Shown here: positions 1 through 10,886 of the stretch, in pieces | Numbering within the stretch: position 1 is the stretch's first letter | How the letters are laid out: every line of letters begins with the position of its first letter | Source of the DNA: Galeopsis tetrahit | Lineage: Eukaryota; Streptophyta; Magnoliopsida; Lamiales; Lamiaceae | Assembly (NCBI GenBank): GCA_963675135.1 | Contig: OY776130.1 | Span: 28,388,001-28,452,000, forward strand | DNA length: 64,000 nt | Direction of reading: 5' to 3' | Translations under genes and position numbers: made by a program | The notes under the pieces: generated by a model | Databases searched by the model: none | What the model was told of the DNA's origin: nothing | What the model saw: only the letters and a program-made list of their open reading frames with translations

Positions 1-144
1 AAGTTAGCCACATCTTTTGAAACGTATTCAACAACTCTGAATCTATCAGATGCATGTGCAATTAACAAGCAAAATTTAGAAGTAAAACTTAGTCAAGCAC
101 AACAAGTCTTTATTTTGCATATAAATTCGCGCGACTTGTTTTAG
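1..144 (+). other. short open stretch at window edge, possible gene or TE 3' end
   Basis: Frame 1 is open for 47 codons from the first base to a TAG at 142-144. The peptide is polar and could be the end of an exon entering from the left. I recognise no family and no splice site. A chance open frame is equally possible. Confidence 0.15.
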
Positions 145-2010
145 TAACAACGTCAAACATCGACCTTTTAGTTATAGTTTCATTGTTAAATTTTAGATTA
201 AGATAATAAATTTAATAATGAGGATAAAAGATAAATATTAAAAGACTTTTAATTTAATAAATAAATTTTTTTTAATTTGGGTTGATCCATCGAAACTCGC
301 AGACCGCCCCTTTGTGGATTGGGTTGAGGTTTTGGCAGTACGCCTATCAAATGAACCTGCCCCGCCCCGTCAATTGGCGGACTATTGCGGTATTGGTTCG
401 TTCCGCTCCGCCGATCCATTTTGACAGCTATATAAAAAAGTAATTAAAATATATAAAATTACTTTTTTTTTATACGGATTTTGGGATGACGCAGCTTTTG
501 AAGTGTTTAACTTTATCAGTCAACCCAACCACCTTTCCGGACCAACCCTAATTTCTCTTCCATCAATTCATAATGCTGGTTTCGTCATTTAATTTAAAAT
601 TATTTATATATATTTTTTATTTCTTTCACATTTTACATATACTCATGTGATTCTCTATTTATATTCATATACTACTATTTCATACTCACTTTTTACCCAT
701 CCTTTGTACTGGCCGAAAACGAAAACAGGTGAAAAATTCGAGAGCAATTTCAGGAGGGAATTGTTAATTATAATAAAATGTTTTGTGTTTAAATGATACG
801 GAGTATGATAGAATTAAAATCCGATCTTGCTCACGTCTAAGTATAAGGTAACCGAATTGTATTGATGAAATTATTCATGCTTCAAATCTCAATATTAAAA
901 AAAAAAAAAAAACAACTTCGTTTCTTTCTTTAACTTTGATGCTTAAAAGTAGACTAATGTTAATTATTCATGCATTTGGCTCTTGTACACTAAGGTACAA
1001 GATATCACATGTTTTAAAAGAGAGGATTCCCATTTTTTCATTCTTTTGGCAAAAAAGGCTCATTTATGTCATTATGATTTTGATCGAGAAAGGGTGAGAA
1101 TTGTCATTCTTTAGGCAAATAAAACCTTTCAACTTATAAAATTATGGTATCATATATATATATATATATATATATATTTTAAATATAGTCTTATATAGGT
1201 AGACATGTCGATTCTAATGTAAAACTAACGAAAATGCCATCGATTCAGGTATATAAATATTTCAATTTTTTAGGGTCCTATTTTTTAAATATATATAATA
1301 CTATTAGTCTATTGCTATATAAGACACATAAACAGAAGTTAAAAAGACGACCATTGTAATTGCTTAGACGAGACATATTTATGTAATTGTTTGAAACATC
1401 ATTATATTGTTAGCCCTTTAAAATTGTTTTACATTATATTTCATTAGTTCGTATAAAATAAAAAATATGAAGGGATAGATCCTTATTTTAGTAAACATTA
1501 CTTAATTATTGTGATAATGAATTGACATGAGACCAGCTGAATTGCCTCAAGAACCTTTTAAGGTTGAACCATTAAAAAATGTTAAGACAATGAAGAAGAT
1601 GATTTAAAGACATTTAACACTAGAGTTGATGTAGGAATATTCCTTGAATACTAATTAATTTTTTTTAATAAAATAACTTTTGTAGTGAAAGAAACATGAC
1701 ATGTTATATTAAATGAATTTACTTCTAAGATAACAATGAAACACTTAAAACTAAAGATATGAAAAATAAGAAACTCTAGATTTTTATATTTTCACAACTC
1801 ATGGTGAGTTTAATTTACCATTTGCTTTTGTTACAGTGCTTTCTACAACTCAGTATGCTCATTTTCGATTTATCATTGGTCCACATCAATATGATTATTA
1901 GACTTAATTCAACTAAACTATTGCAGAAGAATGGATGTCAAATCACTTCTCTGTCTATACCAGACTTTCTCGTGACCATGCACAACAAAAAAGGATCTTC
2001 TTTGCGTTGT
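145..2010. other. AT-rich spacer, no gene seen
   Basis: No supported coding region. It holds a GC-rich patch at about 285-431 ending in a TTTTGACAGCTAT motif, which resembles one end of a hAT-like element without a visible partner. There is an A-run near 899-911 and a TA microsatellite at about 1152-1177. The 100-codon open frame starting at 1801 runs into the MITE at 2020 and has no family resemblance. Confidence 0.5.
1152..1177. repeat. (AT)n microsatellite
   Basis: About 13 uninterrupted AT dinucleotides, read directly. Confidence 0.9.
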
Positions 2011-2019
2011 AATAGGGAT

Positions 2020-2337
2020 GGAGTTGTTATACGAATCGAGCAGCTCGTGAGCTCGGCTCGACTCGATAAGGCTCGAGTTTGGCTCGGCTCATTTTTTAAA
2101 TGAGTCGAGCTCAAGCTCATTAGATACTCGATTTACTAACGAGTCGGCTCGAGCTCGACTTGTTAGGCTCGATATCTAATTTTTTTTCTTTTAATTTCAT
2201 TAGGCTCGTTAGGCTCATTAGACCCTTTAACGAGTCGAGCCGACCTCGTTTCTTAGCTCATCAATGTTATCGAGCTGAGCTCGAGTCGAGTTCGAACTTC
2301 AAATACTCGGCTCGGCTCGGCTCAAATAACAGCCCTA
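2020..2337. mobile_element. hAT-like MITE, about 318 bp
   Basis: The same 9 bases, AATAGGGAT, flank both sides (2011-2019 and 2338-2346), which fits an 8-bp hAT duplication plus one shared base. The ends are imperfect inverted repeats: the left reads GAGTTGTTATACGAATCGAGC and the right, on the other strand, GGGCTGTTATTTGAGCCGAGC. The interior is full of GGCTCG and CGAGCC palindromic motifs and has no coding potential. A non-autonomous element moved by a hAT transposase elsewhere is the best fit. Confidence 0.7.
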
Positions 2338-2586
2338 AATAGGGATTAAGGAATGTTGAAAATATATATGTATATGGGCTCATATTTACTTTTTCTCGTG
2401 ACTTCTTCATTTCGAGATGACTTGCACATTTTGATCGACATAATTTTTAAGAAATGGAGATTTGATGGTTGGTGATATAAGATAGTGGAGGGTATATTAG
2501 GTGATTTGTTGATTTGTAGAGTAAAATGTATGTGAAAAATGAGTGACAATTTCAAAAATTAGATGATGTTGGATATTAATTTTATA

Positions 2587-2897
2587 CTCCCTCCGTCTCA
2601 AAGGAATTTGCACCCTTGGGATGATACACATTTTAAGAAATGTGTAAGAAAAAGGGTAATGAGTGGTGTTTTGAGAGGTAGTTTTGTAAACTTTTATAAA
2701 TAAAGTAAAGTAAAAAGTAGATTGAGTGTGAAAAAGTAATGAAATATGAGTAAATATGAGTATATTTAAAAGATTGGGGTTATAAAGATATTTAATTTTA
2801 TAGAGTGTGCAAATTGGTATTTGCACATCTATATATAAAAAATGTGTAAATTTCTGTAGAAAAAAAAGTAGTAAATTTCCATATTAAGAGGAGGAAG
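2587..2897. mobile_element. Stowaway-like (Tc1/mariner) MITE
   Basis: Starts CTCCCTCCGTCTC after a TA and ends GAGGAGGAAG before a TA, the standard Stowaway terminal motif and target. The right end is degraded. About 311 bp. The minus-strand open frame across it is a by-product of base composition. Confidence 0.75.
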
Positions 2898-3193
2898 TAC
2901 ACATATCGTATGCATGCAGTTTCGGGGTAATATAATTTTGATGGAGAGAAGAAAAAGATTCTCCATTTTCATGAATGTTTATTTTCAATCACTATTTATG
3001 TGATTGTTGTAATTATCGAGGGTGAACTTTGGTTTTCCTTGTTTTGTTAATTGTCATAATCTAACTTGGCATGACAAAGAATTGAAGAGTAAAAACTCAT
3101 TTTTATCATTTAGTTTTGAGAGGTTTCAATTTTTCCGACAACTGTCGTTTTCTTTGGCATGCCAAAGAAACTCATTTATTGTTCAAATTATTA

Positions 3194-3741
3194 CTCTTTC
3201 CGTTCTACTATAAATTTTTCATTATTTTTAGGCACATATATTAAAAAAAATTACTCCCTCCGTCCCAAAATTACTTGTATAGTTTGATCGGCACGTTGTT
3301 TAAGAAAAGTGGATTTAGTGGTTGATGATGTAAGATAAATTAGGGGTATTTTAGGTAATTTGATGATGTGTAAAGTGAATTTGATGATGTGTAAAATGAA
3401 ATGTATGGAAAAAAGGAGTGACAAATTTGAAAATAAAATGATGTTGTGAGGTTATTAATTTTGTGGGGTATTTCCATATTAAGAGTGTGCAAGTAATTTT
3501 GGGATGTCCCAATAAGGAAAGTGTGCAAGTAATTACGGGACGGAGGGAGTATTAAATTATAAATATAGTATAAGCCATGTGATTGAGAGAGAATGGGATA
3601 ATGAAAAAATGTAAATTAAATATAATTAAGTGAAGTGTAAAAATAAAAAATTAAAATATATTTGCCAGAAATGGTATGAGAAGTTTATATGTAGACGGAC
3701 CAAAATGGCAAAATGAGAAGTTTATAGGTGAACGGTGGGAG
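3194..3741. mobile_element. Stowaway-like MITE split by a second MITE
   Basis: The left end CTCTTTCCGTTCTACTATAAA follows TA at 3192-3193. The right end, on the other strand, reads CTCCCACCGTTCACCTATAAA and precedes TA at 3742-3743. Without the nested insertion at 3254-3549 the element is about 250 bp. Confidence 0.65.
3254..3549. mobile_element. nested Stowaway MITE, 296 bp
   Basis: Terminal inverted repeats CTCCCTCCGTCCCAAAATTA and, on the other strand, CTCCCTCCGTCCCGTAATTA, flanked by TA on both sides. It sits inside an older MITE of the same type. Confidence 0.88.
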
Positions 3742-4124
3742 TATATATTTTATTTGTCATATTATTATTTGAACATTTGTCAAAAACATCTGTCTAGATC
3801 TCATTTTTAATTAAACATTTCTTTAATGAAAAAAATAAATATTTTCTCCTTTAAAAATCATTCTCAAATATCTATTATTTACACTAATAAAAAAAAAACT
3901 CATCTCAAATAAAGTAGAAACACTCCATAGTATGCCTCCTAAAATGTAATTCTATCACATTTCGTGCAAACATAAATTTTCTAATGTTTGCTGAAACTAA
4001 ACTCATATTAAATTCAAATAGTTAAACCTACACTAATACAAATATTGTGTTAGCATAAAATCTTGCAAAATGTGATTTTTCATCTTTAACAAATGACATA
4101 TGTAAAAAAAAAAAAAAAATCATT

Positions 4125-4669
4125 CCGGCGATTGTAGTGGTAGGGTTTTTAGGGGAGGAGATACTCTGTATTTTAATTTTGATTGATACTTGAGTGCAAT
4201 TCATTGTACATATATCATTAAAATTGGAGGGGCGATTCCACCGAAGGATGGTGCGATTTTCTCGGGAGTAAGCGATTTGGTTTTCTCTGACAGCTTAGCG
4301 TACAATTAATCTAGGGTTCTTGGCCAAAATCTTGATAATCATTGGATTTGGGGGGAGATTGAGTATACAAATTAAATATGTCGGAGATCTAACCTATAGA
4401 ATTTATTACAAAGATTGAAGCGTGATCTGGGAGGCTGATTGTGCCGGATTTTAGCGTGTTTCAAGACGCCTCTTCACCTGATTTAGGGTTCTTCGAGGAA
4501 AGACAATCATGATCTGGATTTTTGGGTTCTCTCCCCTTTTTGGATTGGCCATGGGATTGGTGATTTGGGGTATAAATTTGGGGGCGATGATGAACATCCA
4601 ACACACAATCTTTTCACATACTTCTCCCCTTTATTCTGCATCCCCCCTTCCTTCGTGTTGAATCCACTT
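4125..4669 (+). promoter_or_regulatory. LINE 5' untranslated region, likely internal promoter
   Basis: Non-coding leader between the 5' target duplication and the first good ATG of ORF1. LINEs of this clade carry their promoter internally in this position; no individual promoter element is claimed. An in-frame extension upstream of 4670 exists but lacks an ATG. Confidence 0.45.
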
Positions 4670-6076
4670 ATGTCAATGGCGGAACACCTCCACGAACCAT
4701 TAAGAAATGTCCGCATTTCCGATGCTGAGGACGCAAATCTACAGGTCAACGAAAATGAACTTGCTATCCCTCAATTTTCTCTTCTAGGCCACTTCTCCAT
4801 CCGAAGGCCACAGGGTCTTAATGAACTACTGAATATCTTGAGGAGAATCTGGAAGGCGGAAGGCATGATCAGAATCATTTTGGTGGCGGATGGCTATTTC
4901 ATGCTCGATTTCGAGAAGGAAGGAGACTACAACAGAGCCTTCTATAGACAGCCGTGGATAGTTAATGGCCCCATGCTCATACTCTCTAAGCTTCTAGGGG
5001 ACGAACTGCCACGTGATCTTGTCATCAACAGGATCCCCTTTTGGGTTCAATTTCATGGGATTCCAATTTTCAGCATGACGAAGGTTTTGGCACAGAAACT
5101 GGGAGATACTCTAGGTGACGTGATCGACATTGACTGCCCAGAAGAAGGAGTTGCATGGGGAAGATGTCTAAGAGTGAGAGTGTTGGTCGACCTGCACCAA
5201 CCACTCAACCGAAGTACTAATATCACTGTGCGAGGAGAAACCATTCTTGTGGCACTGAGGTATGAAAAATTAGGAGAATTCTGTTATCGCTGTGGTTTAC
5301 TAACACACATTGAAAAGGAGTGTATGGGGAGATACAATGGAGATGGCCAACGCAGGGGAGATGTACAGGAGTTTCCCATGTGGCTTCGGGCAGACGGGCA
5401 AAGAGGACTGGGAGAAGCACAATATGAACATCTGAAAAGGCTCATGGAGGCCAGATTACCAGAACAGCAACCATCTCCACAACAGGAAATAAGAAGAACC
5501 ATCAACTCGATCGTGATTAGGCCGAATGCTAGAGCAGGTGGGCCGGTCTTGGCTGATGAGGAGTGGCACGAGCAAAACCAGGAGAGGTCGCAGGAGGCGG
5601 ACCGATTTGCTGACTCAGTCTTGGTGGAGGATACTCACCAGACCCTTCAACAAAATGAAACCAGGTATCTAATGAATATGGAAAGCTCCTTGAGGTCGGA
5701 ATGGGAAGGGTATGCACAGGCCAACTATTATGCAGCATTGATGAATACTGAACATGATGGAAGTACAAGTGGAGGCCAAGGACAGGGAGCGGGCAAAGAT
5801 TTGTGGAAAGCAAAGCAAGAGAAAGGCAAAGAGGTGATGCAGGACTCGAAGCAAGCCGACTATGGAAGCTACAAACAGAAAGGGTGGACTAAGGGGCCGA
5901 GTAAGAGAGGAAGGCCGGTTGCAGGGGGAGTTCGCATGATCATGGAGTGTGAGGAGGCGGATTTGGAGGTGGATGGAAAGGATGGAGGAGGAAGTAAGAC
6001 GCACAAAAGTGAAGACGAAATGTCAAGTTCCAACGTCGCGGAGGAGGGAGATACCCCTCCCCGCCACTGCAAATGA
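4670..6076 (+). CDS. LINE ORF1 protein, DUF4283 and CCHC zinc knuckle
   Basis: A 468-residue nucleic-acid-binding protein thought to coat LINE RNA. The first in-frame ATG is at 4670 and a second is at 4676; the frame is open upstream but only without an ATG. A DUF4283-type region follows (DFEKEGDYNRAF through RIPFWVQFHGIPI), typical of plant LINE ORF1. A zf-CCHC_4 knuckle CYRCGLLTHIEKEC begins at 5282. The C-terminal 230 residues are polar, low in complexity and rich in Gly, Lys and Glu, with basic patches. The stop overlaps the ORF2 start as ATGA at 6073-6076. No lesion is visible. Confidence 0.88.
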   Translation: MSMAEHLHEPLRNVRISDAEDANLQVNENELAIPQFSLLGHFSIRRPQGLNELLNILRRIWKAEGMIRIILVADGYFMLDFEKEGDYNRAFYRQPWIVNGPMLILSKLLGDELPRDLVINRIPFWVQFHGIPIFSMTKVLAQKLGDTLGDVIDIDCPEEGVAWGRCLRVRVLVDLHQPLNRSTNITVRGETILVALRYEKLGEFCYRCGLLTHIEKECMGRYNGDGQRRGDVQEFPMWLRADGQRGLGEAQYEHLKRLMEARLPEQQPSPQQEIRRTINSIVIRPNARAGGPVLADEEWHEQNQERSQEADRFADSVLVEDTHQTLQQNETRYLMNMESSLRSEWEGYAQANYYAALMNTEHDGSTSGGQGQGAGKDLWKAKQEKGKEVMQDSKQADYGSYKQKGWTKGPSKRGRPVAGGVRMIMECEEADLEVDGKDGGGSKTHKSEDEMSSSNVAEEGDTPPRHCK

Positions 6077-9000
6077 ATATCACTTGTTGGAACACGAGGG
6101 GATTAAAGGGCACCAACGCGTTCCAAAAATTGAGGCAAGTAGTAGCCATAAATAAGCCCTGTATTTTGTTTGTAATGGAGTCAAAACTCCCCACTAAGAT
6201 AGCACAATCTTGGATGTCGTTGCTTAATTTTTCTTTTTGTTTCACGGTTGAACCGAACGGCACCAGTGGGGGTCTTTTGTTGTACGCTTTGAATGGAATC
6301 AAGATCAGTACTTGCTCCTACTCTTCTTGTCATATTGATGCTTTAGTTTGCTCTAATGAAACACAATGGTGGTTTACGAGTTATCATGGCCCTCCAAAGC
6401 AAAGTGAACGACATAACTCATGGGAACTCTTTAACCGGATTAAAACAACACATCAATCTACCAAAGCATGGCTAATAGGAGGTGATTTCAACGAGCTTCT
6501 TAGATTTAATGAGAAAAAAGGTGGAAATCAAAATGGTAGAACTTGGAACAATATGTAAAGATTTCGGGAAACACTAGATCAATTGGAATTGCATGACTTA
6601 GGGTTTAGGGGCCCAAAATACACATGGAATAACAAACGAAAAGGTGCACACCAAATATTAGAAAGGTTGGATCGATATATTGCAAATTCGGAATGGAGGA
6701 ACTTGTGGAGCTCATACCAAGTTAAACACTCAAATTGGTTCGGGTCAGATCATAGGGCAATTACGTTAGAGGCTATACTCAAATCCGAGGGCTGGGAAAG
6801 GAATAGAGGTACACATTTTAGATATGAGAATGCATGGATCTTGGAGCCTACATTGGAGGGGGAGATACACCAGTGCTGGAACTCTATGGTTAAGGAACTT
6901 ACAATCCCCGAGAAGCTGAAGAAATGCGCGGATCACTTACAAAGGTGGGCAAGGCAGGTGGTCGGCAATTTGGATCAGAGAGTGAAAAAACTCTCGGAAC
7001 AAATCCTCAATCTTACAGACCAAAACACGCGTATGATAGAAGAGGGGGAAGGGTTGGAGCTTGAAGAAGAACTGGACAAACTCCTCACTCAACAAGAGGA
7101 ATACTGGAAGCAAAGGGCAAGAACTAATTGGATGGTGAATGGTGATAGAAACACTACATACTTCCATCGAAGAGCGTCGGAGAGACGAGGCAGAAATAAC
7201 ATAACTCGTATTCAAAAAGATGATGGATCATGGGCTCAAACCAAAACAGAAATCACCAAGGTGATAGTTGATTATTACCACACTCTCTACACATCAAGCC
7301 AACCGAAACGAGAACAGCTTGACAGGATTCTTATCCACACTGACCCGGTAATCACAAATGATATGGCCACATTTTTGTCAAGAGCATACACGAAGGGGGA
7401 AATTAAGGAAGCGGTTTTCGATCTCAACCCTGGTAAGGCACCAGGCCCTGACGGCTTTAATGCAAAGTTTTACCAAGATAATTGGCATATCATAGGGGAG
7501 GATTTCATGAGAGATGCCCTGGAAATATTGAATAATAGAGGGGAAATCAAATGCCGGAATGAAACATGGATCACACTCATCCCAAAGACCAAAAGCCCCA
7601 AAGTACTTAAGGATTTTCGGCCGATTAGTCTTTGCAATGTTAGGTTCAGGATTGTGGCAAAAGTGATAGCTAATAGACTCAAAACTATAATGCCGGATGT
7701 GATAGACGAGCATCAGAGCGCATTTGTGAAGAATAGACAGATATCTGATAACATACTCATTGGGTATGAATGTATGCATTGGCTTAGAAACAACAAAAGT
7801 AGTACAGGCTATGCGGCCATGAAACTGGATATGAGTAAAGCTTATGACCGTATTGAATGGACCTTTCTGCAGAAGCAAATGGTTAAGATGGGATTTCCAG
7901 AGATGTTTGTGGAAATAATTATCAGATGTGTCAAAACGGTTAAATACTCCTTTAAAATCAATGATGCGATTGTAGGTAATGTTCTGCCTACGAGAGGGAT
8001 AAGACAAGGAGATCCACTCTCCCCTTTTCTCTTTATTATTTGTGCTCAAGGATTGTCATCCTTTATCAAGGAAAAGGTGACTCAAGGAAAAATTGAAGGA
8101 TTAAGGGTAGCAAGAGAAGCCCCACCAATCTCACACCTCTTATTTGCTGATGATAGTGTGATCTTCTTTAAAGCCAAAGCAGGCAGCGGAGAAGAGATGA
8201 AGAGTATGTTAAGGGATTATGAGAAAGCCTCAGGACAACTGATTAATTTTGACAAATCTACCATACTGTTTAGCCCTAACACTAGGGACAACTCTAAACA
8301 CCAGATTCAGCAAACCTTGGGCAATCGTATCACCCAAGGACACCAGATCTACCTGGGGCTCCCCACATTTTCGGTCAGGGCAAAAAAAGTGCAGTTTGCT
8401 TATTTGATTGATAGAATGAAGAGTCGTATTGATAATTGGAAAGACAAGGAATTCTCAGAAGGAGGTAAAGAAGTTCTCATTAAATCAGTTTTACAAGCAA
8501 TTCCATCCTATGCCATGTCAAGCTTCAAAATTCCGATCCAAACATGTAAGAAGATGGAGAATTTGATGGCTGATTTTTGGTGGGGGAAAAAAGAGGGAGG
8601 TAAAAGAATTCATTGACAAAAATGGGAAGATCTATGCAAACCCAAGGAAGAAGGCGGAATGGATTTCGGAGATTGCATATTTTCAATGATGCTCTTCTGG
8701 CGAAACAGGTTTGGAGGTGCATTAAGTCACCAGAAATGATGTTAAGTAAGGTTCTCAAAGCTAGGTATTACAAGCACACGGATATAATGGAGGCCGAACC
8801 AGGTAACAATCCTTCCTTTACCTGGAAATCATTGTGTAAAAGTAGATACATTTTAGAGGCTGGAATGAGGTGGATTGTAGGTAATGGGGAGACGATTAAA
8901 ATGCGCAAACATGCATGGGTACACGGACTTCGAGAGGGGAGGATCAAATCACAAGTGGCGGCAATACCGAACATCAACCTCCTTTTAGACGAAGATAGAA

Positions 9001-10103
9001 GTTGGAAAGAAGATCTTGTAAGAGTAGCCTTCCAGCCTCATGAAGCAGAAGGAATCTTAACTACACAAGTAGGTGGGAAAGATGAAGAGGATCGAAGATT
9101 TTGGATGGAAGACGATATGGGCGAATACTCTGTAAGTTCAGGCTATAGGAGGGGTATGGAGTGGAACAAACAGGAAAAGAATCACGCTCCCACAACCTCA
9201 ACCAAAAATAGTTCAGAATGGTGGAAATATATATGGAGTTTAAAAATCCCTCCGAAAACCAGAATATTTGCTTGGAAAATGTACCACGACTTTATCCAGA
9301 CAGAAGGTAATCTTGCTAGAAGACATATTCCAATCAATCTGATTTGTGGATTATGTGGGGGTAGTTACCCGACAACAACGCACGCCCTGTTTCACTGTCA
9401 TAATATTAAAAAGGTATGGACCAGGACTGGTTTTAAGGAAATAATCAAGAAAGGAAAGGAGAGCAATACAAAGGAATTTCTTGAATACATTCGTCTTGAA
9501 TTGGATATGAAAGACTTTGAAAGAGTTGTCATGATAGCATGGGGAATCTGGAGAGAAAGATGCTCAATTCTCCACTCTCAAGACAACCAAAGAAAAGATA
9601 TGGATACTAGAGTCGGGGAAAGAGTGCTACTATATCGGGAGAACTTTCAAGCACAGACTAAGGACCACAATAAACGGCGATACGTACACACGACAGAGGA
9701 GCACCAAGAAGACGGATTATCCTCATCGATAAATATTCTTGAAGTCGACGGTGCATACAAGAAAGAGAATAGAAGATATGGAGCAGGAGGTATTCTTAGG
9801 TCAGGGGAAGGACAAGTTATCACCACTTTTGCAAGGAAAATAAGACCTCAAAGAGGACCTCTGGGAGCGGAATTAATGGCTATTCTTATTGGGATGCAAA
9901 TAGCCAGACAAACAAGTATAACGCAACTCGAAGTAAGATCCGACTCCCAACAAGCAATATCGCTTTGTAACAAGCGGATAAGATCAGTTGGGCCTGAAAA
10001 CAATGTAATCAATGAGATTATCTGCTTGGTTAATGAATTTGTAGTGTGCAAATTCAGATACGTCCCCAAAGCTGATCTCAGAGAAGCCCATATCAAGGCC
10101 TAG
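6073..10103 (+). pseudogene. LINE ORF2: endonuclease, reverse transcriptase, RNase H (broken)
   Basis: ORF2 would nick target DNA and copy the LINE RNA. It begins MNITCWNTRGLKG, an AP-like endonuclease start, with IGGDFNE and SDH motifs downstream. The reverse transcriptase includes GKAPGPDGFNAKF, GIRQGDPLSPFLF and the catalytic LLFADD at about 8137-8154. A zf-RVT region (CGLCGGSYPTTTHALFHC) and an RNase H domain starting LEVDGAYKK follow. Lesions: TAA at 6556-6558 in the endonuclease, TGA at 8614-8616 after the RT, and a one-base frameshift near 8665-8672, after which the frame changes. The TAG at 10101-10103 lies close to the normal C-terminus. It cannot make a full protein. Confidence 0.92.
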
Positions 10104-10227
10104 ATTGGAGCTGGCTCTACCACTTCAGGTACTGAATTGGAGTAGTCGTTGGCGTAACAGGAACTTGATCTACAAGAAAACGAAAATCATCTCTCCTCCA
10201 AGTTGGACCAACACCCCCCTCCCCCAC

Positions 10228-10241
10228 AAAAAAAAATCATT
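10228..10241 (+). repeat. LINE A-tail and 3' target-site duplication
   Basis: Nine A then TCATT, matching 4111-4124 exactly. The A-tail and the duplicated target cannot be separated because both are A-rich. Confidence 0.75.
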
Positions 10242-10253
10242 AAAATTGAGTAC

Positions 10254-10445
10254 AAATAAATTTGGTCAAATGTTGAGGTCGGGGGCAAATAAATGAGCAT
10301 TTTGGATGATTTGGTGAGGTGTAAGGATGATTTAATAAAATTGAGCTTCAATAAATTTGGCCAAATGTTGAGGTCTGGGTCAAATAAAGGGACATTAATT
10401 TTGGGTGATTTGATGAGGTGTAAGGAAAATTTAATAAAATGTAAA
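10254..10445. repeat. tandem duplication, 95-bp period, two copies
   Basis: AATAAATTTGG(T/C)CAAATGTTGAGGTC starts at 10255 and again at 10350; downstream halves (GATTTGGTGAGGTGTAAGGA and GATTTGATGAGGTGTAAGGA) also match. Two diverged copies in tandem. The small frames across it are not genes. Confidence 0.8.
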
Positions 10446-10886
10446 ATGAATTTAGTTAAATGTAGACCCAAAATGAATGATAATTTTAAAAATAAAATGA
10501 TGTTGTGATATATATCAATTTTGTGATTATAGATCCGCCATTGATTGTAAACCTTCTCTTATATAGAGGAGGGATGATAATCATTTTCTCTATTCAATTT
10601 GTTGTAATTCTCTATTCAATTCAACTACTACTCAATTTTATTTTTAAAATATTCTATTATCTCAATATGTATTCTATTCAATTTCTTCTTATTATAAAAT
10701 TTCACATTTGATTTCAACAAACGGGCGACCCCGTGACCACAACAAAAAAAGGGTTGTACTAGAGAAGGTTGAAAATATATCATACATATTTGAAAGAATA
10801 TTTTTCGTCATTTTTCTTATTTCTTCAATTCACTTGGACCCGACCTTCTTTATTTCTCACATACTACTCATATTGTAATATCATGG
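10446..10886. other. spacer between LINE and Copia element A
   Basis: AT-rich, with short repeats of the motif TATTCAATT. No gene or element end recognised. Confidence 0.5.

Larger units (their letters stand above)
4125..10236 (+). mobile_element. L1-type LINE (non-LTR retrotransposon), 6.1 kb, full length but defective
   Basis: The 14 bases A9TCATT occur at 4111-4124, just before the element, and at 10228-10241, where they merge with the 3' A-tail. This fits target-primed reverse transcription. Between them lie a 5' untranslated region of about 545 bp, ORF1 with a zinc knuckle, and ORF2 with endonuclease, reverse transcriptase, zf-RVT and RNase H. The order is that of plant L1-clade LINEs carrying RNase H. 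ORF1 is open; ORF2 has two clear nonsense codons and a frameshift, so this copy cannot move itself. Confidence 0.92.

Noticed and set aside
5529..6072. Several minus-strand ORFs opposite LINE ORF1
   Set aside because: They are antisense shadows of the G- and purine-rich ORF1 C-terminus.
7378..8049. 223-residue minus-strand ORF opposite the LINE reverse transcriptase
   Set aside because: It lies exactly opposite the conserved RT motifs and shows no features of its own.
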